Below, one piece after another: positions 63,172 through 64,000 of a stretch of DNA of 64,000 nt. The notes beneath the pieces are model-generated. The model worked only from the letters and a program-made list of their open reading frames with translations. It was not told where the DNA came from and searched no databases. How positions within the stretch are numbered: position 1 is the stretch's first letter; every line of letters starts with the position of its first letter. The translations under genes were made by a program, and so were the position numbers. Origin of the DNA: Pseudomonadota bacterium (GTDB taxonomy: Bacteria > Desulfobacterota > Desulfobulbia > Desulfobulbales > JAHJIY01); assembly GCA_018823175.1 (NCBI GenBank), contig JAHJIY010000042.1:1-64000 (forward strand), read 5' to 3'.

Positions 63172-64000
63172 ATGAACAGACCATACGGCATTACCGTTAG
63201 TCGCCATATCATGGACAGTCAGCGTCTTCACCCCAAGGCAACCGGTGAACTATCCGGCCTGCTCACCGAACTGATCGTTGCCGCCAAGACCATCTCGGCT
63301 GAGGTCAATATGGCGGGTTTAGCAGACATCCTGGGGATGTCCGGCGATGTAAATATTCAGGGCGAGTATGTTCAGAAACTTGATGAATTTGCCAATACCA
63401 CGATCAAGCGACGGATGGCCAACTGTGGCTATATTTGCATCATGGCCTCTGAGGAGGAAGCGGATGCCATTCCGGCAACTGAAGGTTGTGAGGGTAAATA
63501 TACTCTGGCCTTTGACCCGTTGGATGGTTCTTCCAATATTGATGTTAATGTCAGTATCGGCACTATTTTTTCGATTCATCGGGCTGATACTGATGGTAAA
63601 TCCGCCGGCAGCGAAAGTGATCTGCTGCAAAAAGGATCTAAACAGGTTGCGGCCGGTTATATTATTTATGGCTCAAGCACCATGCTGGTCTATACGACCG
63701 GCGAAGGGGTGCACGGGTTCACCCTGGATCCGAGTGTCGGCGAGTTTTATCTTTCGCACTCGAACATCAAGATGCCGGAGAAAAGTAAATACTATAGTGT
63801 CAATGAGGGCAACACCCGTTACTGGACCGAGGAACTGCTGCAGTATGTCAACTATCTCAAGGATGAGGACAGGGCAACCGGCCGTCCTTATAGCGCCAGG
63901 TATATCGGTTCTTTGATGGCTGATTTCCATCGCAATCTGATTGCCGGCGGCATCTTTTTATATCCCCGGGATAAAAAGAGCCCGATCAAGTCCACCGGTA
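63172..64000 (+). CDS. fbp: Fructose-1,6-bisphosphatase class I (truncated by the window end)
   Basis: The first 276 codons are present and the gene runs off the right edge. ATG 63172 has AGGAGAT just upstream. The metal-binding signature LAFDPLDGSSNIDVNVSIGTIF is clear (quoted in part), as are MASEEEAD, GYIIYGSSTMLVYTTG and ARYIGSLMADFHRNL, which carries part of the substrate site. The enzyme hydrolyses fructose-1,6-bisphosphate in gluconeogenesis. A full family member is about 330 residues, so only about 55 are missing. Confidence 0.95.
   Translation, partial: MNRPYGITVSRHIMDSQRLHPKATGELSGLLTELIVAAKTISAEVNMAGLADILGMSGDVNIQGEYVQKLDEFANTTIKRRMANCGYICIMASEEEADAIPATEGCEGKYTLAFDPLDGSSNIDVNVSIGTIFSIHRADTDGKSAGSESDLLQKGSKQVAAGYIIYGSSTMLVYTTGEGVHGFTLDPSVGEFYLSHSNIKMPEKSKYYSVNEGNTRYWTEELLQYVNYLKDEDRATGRPYSARYIGSLMADFHRNLIAGGIFLYPRDKKSPIKSTG

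Noticed and set aside
62991-63212. Minus-strand coding-like stretch reading GGNEIRLTFSDDKRFRSYL
   Set aside because: It overlaps the fbp start and ribosome site in antisense and has no plausible start. It may be a relic, but I cannot support it.
1-64000. tRNA, rRNA, CRISPR, prophage and transposase genes
   Set aside because: Gaps between genes were read for clover-leaf-like sequences, direct-repeat arrays and transposase motifs; none was seen.

Overview
The window reads as a chromosomal segment of a Gram-negative bacterium. It is most likely a desulfobacterotal (deltaproteobacterial) anaerobe of the Desulfobulbales type. The support is a lipid A/LPS and lipoprotein gene set, an NtrC-type sigma-54 activator, an unusually dense signal-transduction content, an iron-sulfur flavoprotein, a GlcF/HdrD-like Fe-S protein, and a selenocysteine-encoding TGA in a DsbA-like gene (selenoproteins are common in that group). 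The taxon is an inference; no rRNA or tRNA gene is present to settle it.

Layout. 1-11.6 kb is housekeeping: an EF-G paralogue, murJ, rsmE, waaA, a frameshifted lpxK, lpxC, proC, nadK and two small envelope proteins. 11.6-18.5 kb holds an NtrC-like regulator, a compact three-gene phosphorelay operon (response regulator-kinase, response regulator, CheA-like kinase) and a PHP phosphoesterase. 19-24 kb has pilT, comEC and an rpoD-family sigma factor, so twitching and DNA-uptake genes lie together. 24.6-29.6 kb has malQ, an Fe-S flavoprotein, a K+ channel and a FapA/DUF342 protein. 29.6-38 kb is a long minus-strand block: corC, lnt, prfB (with its programmed frameshift), an Fe-S oxidoreductase subunit, a selenocysteine DsbA-like protein, phoH and a ybeY-pdxJ in-frame fusion. 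38.5-44 kb is a self-contained acetyl-CoA carboxylase locus: biotin carboxylase, fused alpha/beta carboxyltransferase, an atypical biotin carrier and BirA. 44-62.7 kb is a signalling island: two large hybrid kinases, a NarL-type regulator, two MCPs, two CheWs, CheA, CheR, CheD, CheB and a HEAT-repeat/receiver protein, interrupted by a family 2 glycosyltransferase and a cysteine-rich lipoprotein. The window ends inside a class I fructose-1,6-bisphosphatase gene.

The most informative signals are recoding events and fusions that simple gene calling would miss or split: (1) a UxxC selenoprotein, otherwise read as two separate genes; (2) prfB autoregulatory +1 frameshifting; (3) a one-base excess in a T9 tract that breaks lpxK, a gene of an essential pathway; (4) ybeY fused in frame to pdxJ while pdxJ keeps its own strong ribosome binding site; (5) an ACC complex with a fused AccA-AccD, a non-canonical biotinylation motif and a dedicated ligase. 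Several strong intergenic inverted repeats are also recorded. I saw no CRISPR array, transposase, phage gene, integrase, tRNA or rRNA.
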